Shown here piece after piece: positions 1 to 8,942 of a stretch of DNA of 64,000 nucleotides. Source of the DNA: Halosimplex litoreum (lineage in GTDB: Archaea; Halobacteriota; Halobacteria; Halobacteriales; Haloarculaceae); contig NZ_CP065856.1 in the NCBI RefSeq assembly GCF_016065055.1, forward strand, positions 2,603,836-2,667,835, in the 5' to 3' direction. The translations under genes were made by a program, and so were the position numbers. The first letter of the stretch is position 1; the number at the start of each line of letters is the position of its first letter. The notes beneath the pieces are model-generated. The model was not told the origin of the DNA. It ran no database searches and was given only the letters and a program-made list of their open reading frames with translations.

Positions 1-1010
1 GGGAGGTCGACCACGACACGTTCGCCGGCCCTGGCGGACTCGTACGCGGCCTCGATGACGGCGGTCACCCTGATCGCGTCGGTCGGCGTCGCGGGCGGGT
101 CCTCGCCGGTCTCGACACAGTCCATGAACGCTTCAGCCTTGTTACGCTCGGCGTTGCGGTCGAGCAGTGGCGCGTGCTCGGTGCCTTCGGCGTCGATAGT
201 CGTGAGCGACCGCCCGCCCCAGCCTCGCCCTTCGACGTAGGCGGCGCCGTCCTCGTCCCAGACGTGGTGGGCTTCGCGAACCGCCGGCGCGTCGCCGAAC
301 ACCGAGATGTCGGCCGTCGCACCCGATTCGAACTCGACGTGGACGTTCGCGCGCTCGTCGACGCCCTCGTCCCAGTAGGTCATGTCGGCGGTGACGGTGA
401 CGGGGTTGAGGCCGGTGACCCACAGGAGCGCGTCGACGACGTGGCGACCGGTGTCGACGAGGAAACCACCGCCGCTGAGGTCGGTGTTCGTCCGCCAGGA
501 CCCACCGAAGGACTCGAACCACGGCTGGGTGATCTCCGCAGTGACCCAGTCGATCTCGGGTCCGTCGGCGCCGTAGCGCTCCCGAGCACGACGGAACGCG
601 CTGTCCTGGTGGCGCTGGAACCCGACCATGAGGACGAGGTCCGCCTCGGCCGCGCGGTCACGCAGTTCGACCGCCTGTTCGACCTCGAGGACGAGCGGCT
701 TCTCGCAGAGGACGTGCAGGCCGCGGTCGAGCGCGCTGCTCACCTGTTCGTAGTGGAGCTCGTGGGGCGTCGTGATGACGACGCCGTCCAGTGCCTCTTC
801 GTCGAGCATCGCCTCGTAATCGGCGTACCGTGACGCGTCCGGGACGGCCAGGGCGTCCCCACCCTCGTCTCTCGCCGCGTCGCTGACGTCCGTGATCGCC
901 GTCACACTGGCGTCCGGTCGTGCCATGAACTGTCCGCCGATGGCTCGACCCAGCAGGCCGACACCGACGATTCCGATACTCAATACCTGTGACTCCTCTG
1001 TCGCGGGCAT
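1..1010 (-). CDS. Gfo/Idh/MocA family oxidoreductase (3' end cut by window edge)
   Basis: NAD(P)-dependent sugar or polyol dehydrogenase-type protein. The start is the ATG at 1010-1008, and 336 codons are open to position 3, so the C-terminus lies outside the window. The N-terminus has a Rossmann dinucleotide motif (SIGIVGVGLLGRAIGG), followed about 80 residues later by the family signature CEKPL. The middle of the protein has the GGGFLVDTGRHVVDALLWV stretch, with the conserved Asp and His of this family. The substrate cannot be read from sequence. It lies 95 bp downstream of the GH127 gene on the same strand, so a role in oxidising or epimerising the released sugar is a reasonable inference. 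The family call is secure and the substrate is unknown. Confidence 0.9.
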   Translation of the reverse strand, partial: MPATEESQVLSIGIVGVGLLGRAIGGQFMARPDASVTAITDVSDAARDEGGDALAVPDASRYADYEAMLDEEALDGVVITTPHELHYEQVSSALDRGLHVLCEKPLVLEVEQAVELRDRAAEADLVLMVGFQRHQDSAFRRARERYGADGPEIDWVTAEITQPWFESFGGSWRTNTDLSGGGFLVDTGRHVVDALLWVTGLNPVTVTADMTYWDEGVDERANVHVEFESGATADISVFGDAPAVREAHHVWDEDGAAYVEGRGWGGRSLTTIDAEGTEHAPLLDRNAERNKAEAFMDCVETGEDPPATPTDAIRVTAVIEAAYESARAGERVVVDL

Positions 1011-1105
1011 ACTCGGTAATCGATCGACGGTGACAAAAAGCTACGGGTCCGCTGTCGGCGAGCGCCGGGGCTCCGCCGGTCCGGTGGCGGACGGCGTCGC
1101 CGCGG

Positions 1106-3037
1106 TCAGCGATCGAGCGCTCGGAGCCACACCGCCATCTCGCCCGGTTCGCGGTTGTCCCAAGCGAAATACGGCACGAGGTCGAGCGAGGCGTCCTCGA
1201 TGTCGGTCTCCTCGACTGGTCGGTAGAGGTCGTCCGCCCACCCTTCCAGCGACGGGACGGCGGCCTCCGTCTCGACGGTGGTCACGCCGCCCAGCAGGTC
1301 CTCGCGATGCTCGCTCTCGACGTCGGCGTCCGCCGGGAGGGCGTACTGGTGGAGGGGGCGGTCGGTATCGACCGCTTCGGCGCAGTAGACGAGTGGCCCC
1401 CGTTCGACGGCGACCCGGCCCGCATCGCTCTCGACAGCGGGGTGTGCGGCCGTGAGTCGCGTCTGCTGTTCGAACACCAGTTCGATCGTCTCGCCGTTCC
1501 ACTCGCGGTCGAGCCGGGCGTAGCCGGACCCGTCGGTCGAGACGGCCTCGCCGTCGACGGTGACCGTCGCGTCGACACACCACTCGGGGATCCGGAGGTT
1601 GAGCGGGACGGCCCCGTCGGCGTCGACGGTGACCTCGACGCGTCCCTCCCAGGGGAGTGAACTGGTCTGTTCGACCGTCACGTCGATCTCGTCGACGGTC
1701 GTCTCGAGCGTGCTGCCGACGTACTGGCTGACGTAGAGTTCGCCCTCGCGTTTCGCGTAGCAGTACTGGCCGAGCGAGGCGAACAGGCGCGCAGCGTTGG
1801 GCGGGCAACACGCGCAGGTGAACCACCCTTTCCGGTGGTGGTCCCCGGAACTGGCCAGGGGGTTCACGTAGAAGAAGCGCTCGCCGTCCAGTCCGACGCC
1901 CGCGAGGAAGCCGTTGTACAGCGTCCGCTCGATCAAGGCGGCGTACTTCGCTTCGCCAGTGTGTTCGAACAGGCGCTGATTCCAGAAGATACTCCCGATC
2001 GCGGCACAGGTCTCGGCGTAGGCCGTCTCGTTGGGAAGGTCGTAGTCCTCGGTAAAGCCCTCGTGGTCGTGTTCCGGCCCGATACCGCCCGTGACGTACG
2101 TGCGCTTCGTGGTCATGTTCTCCCAGAGGCGCTGTACGGCCTGCCACAGCTCCTCGTCGCCAGTCTCCGCGACGATATCCGTCACCGCGGCGTAGAGGTA
2201 CGTCGCTCGCACGGAGTGGCCCTCGACGGCGTCCTGTTCGCGGACCGGCGCGTGCGCCTGGGCGTAACTCCCGTCGTAGCCGCCGTCCTCGAGGAAGAGG
2301 TTGTGGCCCGCGTCCATGATCTGGTCGCCCCGGCCCTGCTCTACGTCGCTGTAGGCGTGGCCGGCGATCTCGTCGAGATGGGCCGTCTCCCAGGCCAGTC
2401 TGTCCTCGTGGCCACGCAGGTCCACGAAGTACTGTGCGAGGTCGAGATAGCGTCGTTCGCCGGTGACGCGGTACAGTTTGACCAGTGCGAGTTCGATCTC
2501 CTCGTGGCCCGGCACGCCGTCTAGCTCGTCGCCGAAGACGTCGTCGACGTGGTCGGCGAAAGCCCGTCCGACGTCGAGCAGGGACGTCTCGCCGGTCGCC
2601 TCGTAGTGTGCGACCGCTGCCTCGATCAAGTGCCCGCCGCAGTAGAGCTCGTGCAGTAGGTGGAGGTTCGTCCACTTCCCGTCGGGCTCGACGAGCTGTA
2701 AGTACGTGTCGATGTAGCCGGAGTCCTCCTGTGCGGCGGCGACGAGGTCGATCACCTCGTCGACTCGTTCGCGCAGGTCCGGGTCGTCGTCTTTGGCGAG
2801 TTCGTAACTCGCGGCTTCGAGCCACTTGTAGGCGTCACTGTCCTGGAACCACATCCCGCTGAACCCCCCGGTTTCGCCCGCGGCGGCCCGGCGGAAGTTC
2901 TCCAGCGCACCGGACGACTCGAGTCGCTCGTACTGGTACTCGATAGTCACGTCGCGGTTGGTCTCCACCCACCCAGACCAGAACTCGTCGTCGATCTCGA
3001 CCTCAGTCACGCCTACCGAATACGCAGGTGTCGTCAT
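1106..3037 (-). CDS. Glycoside hydrolase family 127 (beta-L-arabinofuranosidase-like)
   Basis: A 643-aa protein that should release beta-L-arabinofuranose or a related sugar from oligosaccharides or glycoconjugates. The length fits GH127 (about 650 aa). The unusual Zn-thiolate catalytic centre of this family is visible: Glu342 and Cys344 in AETC, and Cys410 and Cys411 in TCACCPPN. Glu326 sits at the spacing expected for the acid/base. The (alpha/alpha)6 barrel fills most of the N-terminal 430 residues, and beta-rich domains follow. No signal peptide is seen, so a cytoplasmic enzyme acting on imported oligosaccharide is likely. It is divergent from the aldo/keto reductase and followed by the Gfo/Idh/MocA oxidoreductase. 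The exact linkage specificity is not certain. Confidence 0.9.
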   Translation of the reverse strand: MTTPAYSVGVTEVEIDDEFWSGWVETNRDVTIEYQYERLESSGALENFRRAAAGETGGFSGMWFQDSDAYKWLEAASYELAKDDDPDLRERVDEVIDLVAAAQEDSGYIDTYLQLVEPDGKWTNLHLLHELYCGGHLIEAAVAHYEATGETSLLDVGRAFADHVDDVFGDELDGVPGHEEIELALVKLYRVTGERRYLDLAQYFVDLRGHEDRLAWETAHLDEIAGHAYSDVEQGRGDQIMDAGHNLFLEDGGYDGSYAQAHAPVREQDAVEGHSVRATYLYAAVTDIVAETGDEELWQAVQRLWENMTTKRTYVTGGIGPEHDHEGFTEDYDLPNETAYAETCAAIGSIFWNQRLFEHTGEAKYAALIERTLYNGFLAGVGLDGERFFYVNPLASSGDHHRKGWFTCACCPPNAARLFASLGQYCYAKREGELYVSQYVGSTLETTVDEIDVTVEQTSSLPWEGRVEVTVDADGAVPLNLRIPEWCVDATVTVDGEAVSTDGSGYARLDREWNGETIELVFEQQTRLTAAHPAVESDAGRVAVERGPLVYCAEAVDTDRPLHQYALPADADVESEHREDLLGGVTTVETEAAVPSLEGWADDLYRPVEETDIEDASLDLVPYFAWDNREPGEMAVWLRALDR

Positions 3038-3149
3038 GGTACACCCTCACATCGGTTCGGAGGTGCAAAACGCTAGTGGAAGGGGTGGCCGGGACCGGGG
3101 AAATCTATTTACTCCGATCTGCACAATCGAGAGTGTGTCACAACACGAC

Positions 3150-4127
3150 ATGGCATACACGCGGCTGTCGGGAACGGGACTCGAGATATCGCGACTCTGT
3201 CTGGGCTGTTGGAACTTCGGGACCGAGGAGCCGTGGATGGTCGGCGACGAGGAGGCGGCCCACGAGATCATCGACCGCGCCATCGACTCGGGAATCAACG
3301 TTCTCGACACCGCGAACGTCTACTCTCACGGCGAGAGCGAGCGGATCGTCGGGAATGCCATCCAGGGGCGCCGTGAGGAACTCGTAGTCACTTCGAAGGT
3401 GTTCGGACGGATGCGCGAGGGCCCCAACGGCAGGGGGCTCTCACGCAAGCACGTCCTCGAACAGGTCGATCGAACGCTCGAGCGCCTCGGGACCGACTAT
3501 CTGGACCTGTACCAGATCCATCGCTGGGACGAACACACGCCCATCGAGGAGACACTCTCGGCGCTCACCCACCTCGTCGACGAGGGCAAAGTCAGGTACG
3601 TCGGCGCGAGTACGATGGCCGCCTGGCAGTTCACGAAGGCACTCTACGAGGCCGACCGGCAGCGATACGAACGCTTCGACTCGATGCAACTGGAGTATAG
3701 CCTCGTCGACCGTCACGAAGAGCAGAATCTCCTGCCCGTCTGTACCGACCAGAACGTCGGTACGCTGGCGTGGTCTCCCCTGGCTGGCGGGTTCCTCACG
3801 GGTCGCTACGACCGTGACGACGACCCCGACGACGGGAGCAGGGCCGCCGAGGACCCGTACATGCAACAGCGCTTCACCGACGAGAACTGGGCCGTGCTCG
3901 ACGTCGTCCGCGACCTCGCCGAGGTCAAAGACGCGACGATGGCCCAGGTCAGCCTCGCGTGGCTCCTCCACAAGGACTCGGTCGACGCGCCGATCGTCGG
4001 GCCCACGACCGTCGAGGAACTCGACGACAGCGTCGCGGCGCTCGACGTCTCCCTCTCCGATCGGGAGATCGAACGACTCGAAGCACCGAAATCACCGAGC
4101 TGGTCCGAACGGAAGGTCCCGTGGTGA
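3150..4127 (+). CDS. Aldo/keto reductase
   Basis: A 325-aa NADPH-dependent carbonyl reductase of the AKR superfamily, with a single (beta/alpha)8 barrel. I chose the ATG at 3150 because the protein then begins MAYTRLSGTGLEISRLCLG, the normal family N-terminus; the longer frame upstream runs into the divergent promoter. The catalytic tetrad is present: Asp and Tyr in DTANVYSHGESE, Lys in VTSKVFG, and His in LYQIHRWD. The GPTTVEELDD segment near the C-terminus matches the coenzyme-binding loop. It is divergently transcribed from GH127, which suggests sugar or aldehyde reduction in the same catabolic locus. A TATA-like tctatttact lies at 3106-3115. The substrate is unknown. Confidence 0.9.
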   Translation: MAYTRLSGTGLEISRLCLGCWNFGTEEPWMVGDEEAAHEIIDRAIDSGINVLDTANVYSHGESERIVGNAIQGRREELVVTSKVFGRMREGPNGRGLSRKHVLEQVDRTLERLGTDYLDLYQIHRWDEHTPIEETLSALTHLVDEGKVRYVGASTMAAWQFTKALYEADRQRYERFDSMQLEYSLVDRHEEQNLLPVCTDQNVGTLAWSPLAGGFLTGRYDRDDDPDDGSRAAEDPYMQQRFTDENWAVLDVVRDLAEVKDATMAQVSLAWLLHKDSVDAPIVGPTTVEELDDSVAALDVSLSDREIERLEAPKSPSWSERKVPW

Positions 4128-4945
4128 GCGGTGCCGACTCGTCAGCGAGTTCCGGTCGACGATCCTCCCGGCACTAACAGATAAAGAAACGTACAGTTGT
4201 ATAAAATAGTACGAAAGTCATCATTTCGGCCGGGGGATCTCGTCGGGCTCCCGCGCTCGAGGGAGTCGGTCGATCGGCCACCCGACGTCGACGTCGCCCG
4301 CCGAGTCACTCACCGGTATCGACCGTCCGGCCGTCGTCGTTCCGACGGTTCTCGCCCCGTCTGCGATCTGACCGGAGAGCCGCTGGATATTCGAGACGAC
4401 CGACGGGGAGCGTGTTTAGCTGAAAGAACCGATCCGTCTCTAGTGTCAGAAGATGCCGCGAGAATGTGGGGTCGTATCCCCGAGCCTCGAGATGCGGTTC
4501 TGTCGCGTCTCGCTGGGGCTGTCGGCAACGGTGCGCGAACGCGGCGATGGGCAGCCGATCGATGTAGCTGGCGCGGATCGGACAGACGGCGGCCGATACT
4601 GCACGGAACGAACGAATTACCGTTCGAAGCCGTGAAGACGACGCACCTCCAGAGATCGCGATCACAACACTTTCACTACATACCTCGTTAGATGATGTAT
4701 GCGCCTGGTTCCGAGGTCGGCCGACGGTCGGTCGAACGAGTCGAGACGGACCGACCGGTCCTGCTGCCGACGACGGCCGTGATCGGTGGTCACCGCGGGT
4801 CCGTGTCCTCGTCGTCTGGTTCGGGTTCGGTGCGAGCACTTCGTTGGGTCGGTGCCCCAGTCCAACCGACGCTCGTCCAGAGGGCCGTCGAAAGTCCCGA
4901 ACGTCGACTGTCGGGAGCGTGAGCGGACGGCGACGCTACACGTCC
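4128..4945. other. 818-bp stretch without a supportable gene
   Basis: Open frames here are short or have arginine- and serine-rich compositions unlike the acidic neighbours, so I call none. Positions 4180-4235 are conspicuously AT-rich. They include a TATA-like tataaaat at 4199-4206, flanked by the inverted repeat CGTAC (4190-4194) and GTACG (4209-4213). This could be a promoter for a small RNA or for a gene that has decayed, but no product can be recognised. Confidence 0.5.
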
Positions 4946-5224
4946 TCACCGCTGCATGTACAGCGAGTACATGATGATCGCCAGCCCGACCGCCAGGAAG
5001 ATGCTGTTGACGAGGATCCCGGTCTCGAACGGGACGGCGAAAAACTGGTTCGCGGCTCCGGAGACGAGCGCTCCGAGCGTGATCACGCCGAACCCGGCGC
5101 CGAGCGCCCGCAGTGACGGGTCGCCCGCCCGCCGGTAGGCGCGATAGGCGACGATCGTGATGGCGCCGCCCAACAGCAAGATCACCGACTTGACGACGGC
5201 GATGGCGAGTTCGGTCTCGTTCAT
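4946..5224 (-). CDS. Small membrane protein, DUF7521-like
   Basis: A 92-aa haloarchaeal protein with three predicted membrane helices (about residues 5-27, 42-62 and 68-88) separated by short loops, one containing AYRAYRR. No enzymatic motif is seen. Its start codon overlaps the stop of the upstream wHTH gene by 4 nt (ATGA), so the two are translationally coupled. I recall this pairing of a winged-helix protein and a small three-helix membrane protein (DUF7521) as recurrent in haloarchaea. It may be a membrane partner or sensor for the regulator. Function is unknown. Confidence 0.8.
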   Translation of the reverse strand: MNETELAIAVVKSVILLLGGAITIVAYRAYRRAGDPSLRALGAGFGVITLGALVSGAANQFFAVPFETGILVNSIFLAVGLAIIMYSLYMQR

Positions 5225-5598
5225 AGTTCGTCCCCCATCGCGGACCAGATGTCCGCGAGCCGTTCGTCTGCGCCCCGGGACGGCCGGTTGACGGCGACGG
5301 AGAAGGTGTCGTCGTCCTCGATCGCGATCAGCACGGTCTCGAAATCGCGTTCGTAGGTCGTCGTGCGGCCGCCTTCCGGATTGATAGTGTCGCGCTCCCG
5401 GAGGAGGGCTGCCGAACCGAGACGGTCGAGCTTGCGGTACAGTGTCGATTTCGGGATGTCACAGGCGTCGATGAGTTCGGTCGCGGTCATGGGTTCGGCG
5501 GTCTCCCGGAGGATCGCCCGGCAGTCGGGGTCGTTCAGTGCTTCGAGTACGGCCGTCAGCGGGGTCTCGTCCGGCGCCGGCGCTGACTCCTCCGCCAT
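5221..5598 (-). CDS. Winged helix-turn-helix transcriptional regulator
   Basis: A 125-aa DNA-binding protein. Residues about 10-75 form an ArsR-like winged helix (DPDCRAILRETAEPMTATEL, then CDIPKSTLYRKLDRL as the recognition-helix region). A C-terminal beta-rich segment follows (TTTYERDFETVLIAIEDDD). It is the first gene of a two-gene operon with the overlapping small membrane protein. It probably regulates its own operon or a membrane-related target, but no operator could be assigned. The regulator class is clear and its ligand is unknown. Confidence 0.85.
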   Translation of the reverse strand: MAEESAPAPDETPLTAVLEALNDPDCRAILRETAEPMTATELIDACDIPKSTLYRKLDRLGSAALLRERDTINPEGGRTTTYERDFETVLIAIEDDDTFSVAVNRPSRGADERLADIWSAMGDEL

Positions 5599-5734
5599 TA
5601 CTCGCGATTGGAGACGCGGTTGGATATGCTATCCGGTCGTATACGAGTTCGGTTCGCGGGCGCGTCGAGCGCCGTCGGCGACCACTGGACGGGGGCTCCG
5701 GTCGTGTGGTGGCCGTCGGCCGCGTCGTCGACGA

Positions 5735-6703
5735 TCACCCGTCGTGGTCGGCGTACACGTCGAGCAACTCCTGGTAGCGGTCGCGGATCGTCACCCTGCT
5801 CACGTCCGCGACGTCGCTCACGGCCGCCTGCGTGAGCGATTCGTTCGTCAGTGTCGCCGCGGCGTAGACGGCGGCGGCCGCCAGCCCGGACGGGCTCTTG
5901 CCGCTGTGTCGGTTGGCTCGTTTCGCGACCGCGAGCAGTTCGGTGGCTCGCCGTTCGGCCTCGTCGCTGAGGTCGAGGGCGGACGCGAACTGCGGGACGT
6001 ACTGGGCCGGGTCCTCCGGCTCGATAGCGAGTCCGAGTTCGGCCTTGAGATAGCGGTACGCTCGCTCGATACGCCGCTGGGAGACGCGGCTCACGTCGGC
6101 GAACTCGGTCACCCGCCGGGGCGCGCCGTGCTGGCGGACGGACGCGTACAGCGCCGCCGTCGCCATCCCTTCGATCGAGCGCCCGGGGAGCAGTTCGTCT
6201 TCGACGGCTCGCCGATAGAGGACGCCGGCGGTTTCGCTGACCGACTCGGCGAGGTTGAGCGCCGAAGCCATGCGGTCGATCTCGCCGAACGCCTGTTTGA
6301 GGTTGCGCTCCTGGGCGTCTTTCGTCCGGAACCGCTCGTTCCAGGTGCGCAACCGCTCCATCCGCGTCCGTTGTCGCTGCGAGAGGGGCGACCCGTAAGC
6401 GTCCTTGTTTTGCCAGCCGATGTTCGTGCTGAGCCCCTTGTCGTGCATGAGCTCGGTCATCGGGGCGCCGACCCGGCTCTTTTTCTCTCGGTCGTCGCCG
6501 CCGAAGTCGCGCCACTCGGGACCGCGGTCGATCTCGTCGGTCTCGACGACGAGTCCACACGCGTCACAGGTCGTCTCGCCGCTGGCCTCGTCGTGTGTGA
6601 CCTGCCCGTCGCACTCCGGACACGACGCTTCGGCGGTCGACTCGTCGCGCGCCTCAGAGCGGCGCGTTCGTTCGGGGTCGGACTCGAATCTCGTCCGTGT
6701 CAT
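5735..6703 (-). CDS. tfb: Transcription initiation factor TFB
   Basis: A 322-aa TFIIB homologue that recruits RNA polymerase to TBP-bound promoters. The N-terminal zinc ribbon has Cys28, Cys31, Cys46 and Cys49. The B-reader/linker region (GPEWRDFGGDD, then RVGAPMTELMHDKGLST) follows. Two cyclin-like repeats fill about residues 120-215 and 220-318. Haloarchaea carry several TFB paralogues that select different promoter sets, and the sequence alone does not say which one this is. The gene is monocistronic. The upstream region toward the divergent LLM gene is about 200 bp. Confidence 0.96.
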   Translation of the reverse strand: MTRTRFESDPERTRRSEARDESTAEASCPECDGQVTHDEASGETTCDACGLVVETDEIDRGPEWRDFGGDDREKKSRVGAPMTELMHDKGLSTNIGWQNKDAYGSPLSQRQRTRMERLRTWNERFRTKDAQERNLKQAFGEIDRMASALNLAESVSETAGVLYRRAVEDELLPGRSIEGMATAALYASVRQHGAPRRVTEFADVSRVSQRRIERAYRYLKAELGLAIEPEDPAQYVPQFASALDLSDEAERRATELLAVAKRANRHSGKSPSGLAAAAVYAAATLTNESLTQAAVSDVADVSRVTIRDRYQELLDVYADHDG

Positions 6704-6905
6704 TGTGGGGGACTCCAGGAACGGGACTGCGATCTGTGTTCCCAGGTACCACCACTATCGGGGGGTTACAAGATGAGGATGCGGCGGCGTCCCAGCGGTT
6801 GGGACACCACCCGACTATTATGGTTCTCGGGCGCCGAATATTCCGGGTTGGCGAGCGCTGCGGAGCGAACCGAACCGTTTTGCCCCGTCGTCCCACAGCA
6901 AGGAC

Positions 6906-7934
6906 ATGGATCTCGCCGTCGTCGATCTCTCTCCCGTCCCCGACTCGGGCACGGCGACCGAGGCGTACGCGAACACCGTCGAGGCCGCACAGCAGGCCGA
7001 ACGTCTGGGCTACACACGGTTCTGGGTGGCCGAACACCACGGTCGCGCCGAGACGCTCGCGGGCACGACGCCCGAGGTGCTCCTGGGCCACCTGGCGGCC
7101 GAGACCGACGCGATCCGACTGGGTTCGGGTGCGGTCCTGCTCAACCACTACAGCCCGCTCAAGGTCGCCGAGCAGTTCGGCGCGCTGGACGCGCTCGCAC
7201 CGGGGCGGATCGACGCCGGCCTGGGCCGCGCGAACGGGTCGCCCGCGGTCGACCGGGCGCTGGGGACCGAGCGCCACGTCGAAGACCCCGACGGCGACCA
7301 CGCAGAGAAAGTCGAGTCGGTGGTCTCGCACCTCTACGACGAGTTCCCGGACGACCACCCCTCCGGCGATATCGAGATCCCGGCCTCGGCCGAGGGGCCG
7401 GCGGTCCCGTGGGTGCTGGGGTCGAGCCCGTCGAGCGCGGAGATCGCGGCCGAACTCGGGCTGCCCTACTGCTTCGCGGCGTTCATCCGTCCGCAGTTCG
7501 CCGTCCACGCCTTCGAGACCTACCGCGAGGCGTTCGAACCGTCGGAACTGGCCGGCGGGGTCGACGAACCGCGGGGGATGGTCGCCGTCAACGCGCTCTG
7601 CGCCGAGACCGACGGGGAAGCCGCTCGGCTCCGGGCGGTCACCGAGGCGGTCTTCCGGCGAATGGCCCGCGGCGAGGTCGGGACCCCACCGACCGTCGAG
7701 GAGGCGATCGACGAACTCGGTGGGGTGCCGGAGCCGACACCGGAGCGGCTCGACGCCGACGAGTGGCCGCGGGCGATCTCGGGAAGTCCCGAGACGCTGT
7801 CTGGGCTGCTCGACCAGCTGGCCGACCGCGTGGAGGTCGACGAAGTGATGATCCAGCAGTCCGCGCCGACCCACGAGGACGCGCTGCGATCCCACGAGCT
7901 GCTGGCCGAGGGTGTCGGACTCTCGGGCCGGTGA
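6906..7934 (+). CDS. LLM class (luciferase-like) flavin-dependent oxidoreductase
   Basis: A 342-aa protein of the bacterial luciferase-like monooxygenase superfamily, which use reduced FMN or F420. The family start pattern (LAVVDLSPVPDSGTATEAY) is followed by GYTRFWVAEHHG, the characteristic His-containing strand. LGSGAVLLNHYSPLKVAEQF follows, then the IDAGLGRANGSP segment. The length is typical. It stands alone between the TFB gene and the VOC protein and reads in the same direction as the latter. The substrate is unknown. Confidence 0.92.
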   Translation: MDLAVVDLSPVPDSGTATEAYANTVEAAQQAERLGYTRFWVAEHHGRAETLAGTTPEVLLGHLAAETDAIRLGSGAVLLNHYSPLKVAEQFGALDALAPGRIDAGLGRANGSPAVDRALGTERHVEDPDGDHAEKVESVVSHLYDEFPDDHPSGDIEIPASAEGPAVPWVLGSSPSSAEIAAELGLPYCFAAFIRPQFAVHAFETYREAFEPSELAGGVDEPRGMVAVNALCAETDGEAARLRAVTEAVFRRMARGEVGTPPTVEEAIDELGGVPEPTPERLDADEWPRAISGSPETLSGLLDQLADRVEVDEVMIQQSAPTHEDALRSHELLAEGVGLSGR

Positions 7935-8011
7935 CAGGGTCGAAATCGGTCGTGTCCGGTTACACCGATGCCGCCTGAACTACATGTGCCTCCGAGCCCG
8001 ATATCGAGGTG

Positions 8012-8881
8012 ATGACCGCTGCCAGTGAGACGGACGAACCCACCGTCCCCGCGACGGCCCGGCTGGGTCGGACGGCGCTGACCGTCGCCGACCTCGACGA
8101 GACGGTCGCGTTCTACCGCGACGTCGTCGGGCTCGCCGTCCAGGCCCGGAGCGAACGAGCGGCGACGCTCGGTGCCGGGGGGTCACCGGTGCTCGAACTG
8201 CTGGCCGACGCGGACGCGCCGCCCAGGGACCGGACACAGGCGGGGTTGTTCCACACCGCCGTTCGGGTCCCCGACCGGGCGGCGCTGGGCGCCGCGCTCG
8301 AACGGATCCGCGACCGCGGGACGCTCGACGGGGCTTCCGACCACTACGTCAGCGAGGCGCTGTACTGCACCGACCCCGAGGGCAACGGGGTAGAGATCTA
8401 CACGGACCGACCGCGCGAGGCGTGGCCTCGGGCCGACGACGGGACGGTCGAGATCGGCACGGCTCCGCTGGACCTGAACGCCCTCGCCGCAGAGTCGGAC
8501 GGCGCCGCCGAGGCGTCCCCCGAGACGGATCCGGGTCACGTCCACCTCGAAGTCACCTCCCTCGACCGGACGCGGGCGTTCTACGCCGATCGCCTGGGGC
8601 TGGGCGTCCAGACGGAGACGCGGGGCGCCTCCTTTCTCGCGGCCGGCGGCTACCACCACCACGTCGGGGTCAACGTCTGGAACGGCCGGACCGACCCGGC
8701 CGGTGGCCGCGGTCTGGCGTGGTTCGAGTTCCTGCTGCCCGACGCCGAGGCGGTCGCAACCGCGCGCCGCCGACTCTCGGAGGCCGACGCTCCGGTGACC
8801 GACCGCGAACCGGGCTTCGAGGTGCGTGACCCGGACGGGATCGCCGTCCGGTTTCGAGCCCGGACGCCGCGGGAGCCATAG
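8012..8881 (+). CDS. VOC family protein, CatE-like (two glyoxalase/extradiol folds)
   Basis: A 289-aa protein made of two vicinal-oxygen-chelate modules, about residues 14-130 and 170-285, as in catechol-2,3-dioxygenase CatE. Metal-ligand candidates are His in FHTAVRVPD, Glu in GNGVEIYTDRP, His in HVHLEVTSL, and the terminal IAVRF strand. The module start TVADLDETVAFYRDVVGL is diagnostic. A GTG at 8009 would add one residue; I prefer the ATG at 8012. It begins 77 bp after the LLM oxidoreductase and could be co-transcribed. Whether it is a ring-cleavage dioxygenase or another VOC enzyme cannot be settled. Confidence 0.88.
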   Translation: MTAASETDEPTVPATARLGRTALTVADLDETVAFYRDVVGLAVQARSERAATLGAGGSPVLELLADADAPPRDRTQAGLFHTAVRVPDRAALGAALERIRDRGTLDGASDHYVSEALYCTDPEGNGVEIYTDRPREAWPRADDGTVEIGTAPLDLNALAAESDGAAEASPETDPGHVHLEVTSLDRTRAFYADRLGLGVQTETRGASFLAAGGYHHHVGVNVWNGRTDPAGGRGLAWFEFLLPDAEAVATARRRLSEADAPVTDREPGFEVRDPDGIAVRFRARTPREP

Positions 8882-8910
8882 AGCGCTCGCGCGGCCGAGC
8901 GTCCGGACAA

Positions 8911-8936
8911 GGCTTATAACTGACTAACCGGTTAGT
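8911..8936 (+). promoter_or_regulatory. TATA box followed by TetR-type palindrome
   Basis: A TATA-like gcttataac (8912-8920) is followed at once by the perfect 14-bp palindrome ACTAACCGGTTAGT (8923-8936), 6 bp before the start of the zinc-ribbon membrane protein gene. A palindrome between TATA box and start is a classic repressor position. The same half-sites recur at 10121-10134 in front of a TetR gene. Confidence 0.7.
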
Positions 8937-8942
8937 AACTGT

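Noticed and set aside
4197-4839. Open frames of 164 and 177 codons in the 4.1-4.9 kb gap
   Set aside because: Composition is Arg/Ser/Thr-rich, not acidic, and neither has a fold-like pattern, so I call no gene.
5363-7978. Very long open frame (871 codons) on the + strand across the wHTH, TFB and LLM genes
   Set aside because: It is antisense to or out of frame with genes having clear motifs, is rich in Arg, Gly and Pro, and matches no family. Such shadow frames are common in GC-rich DNA.
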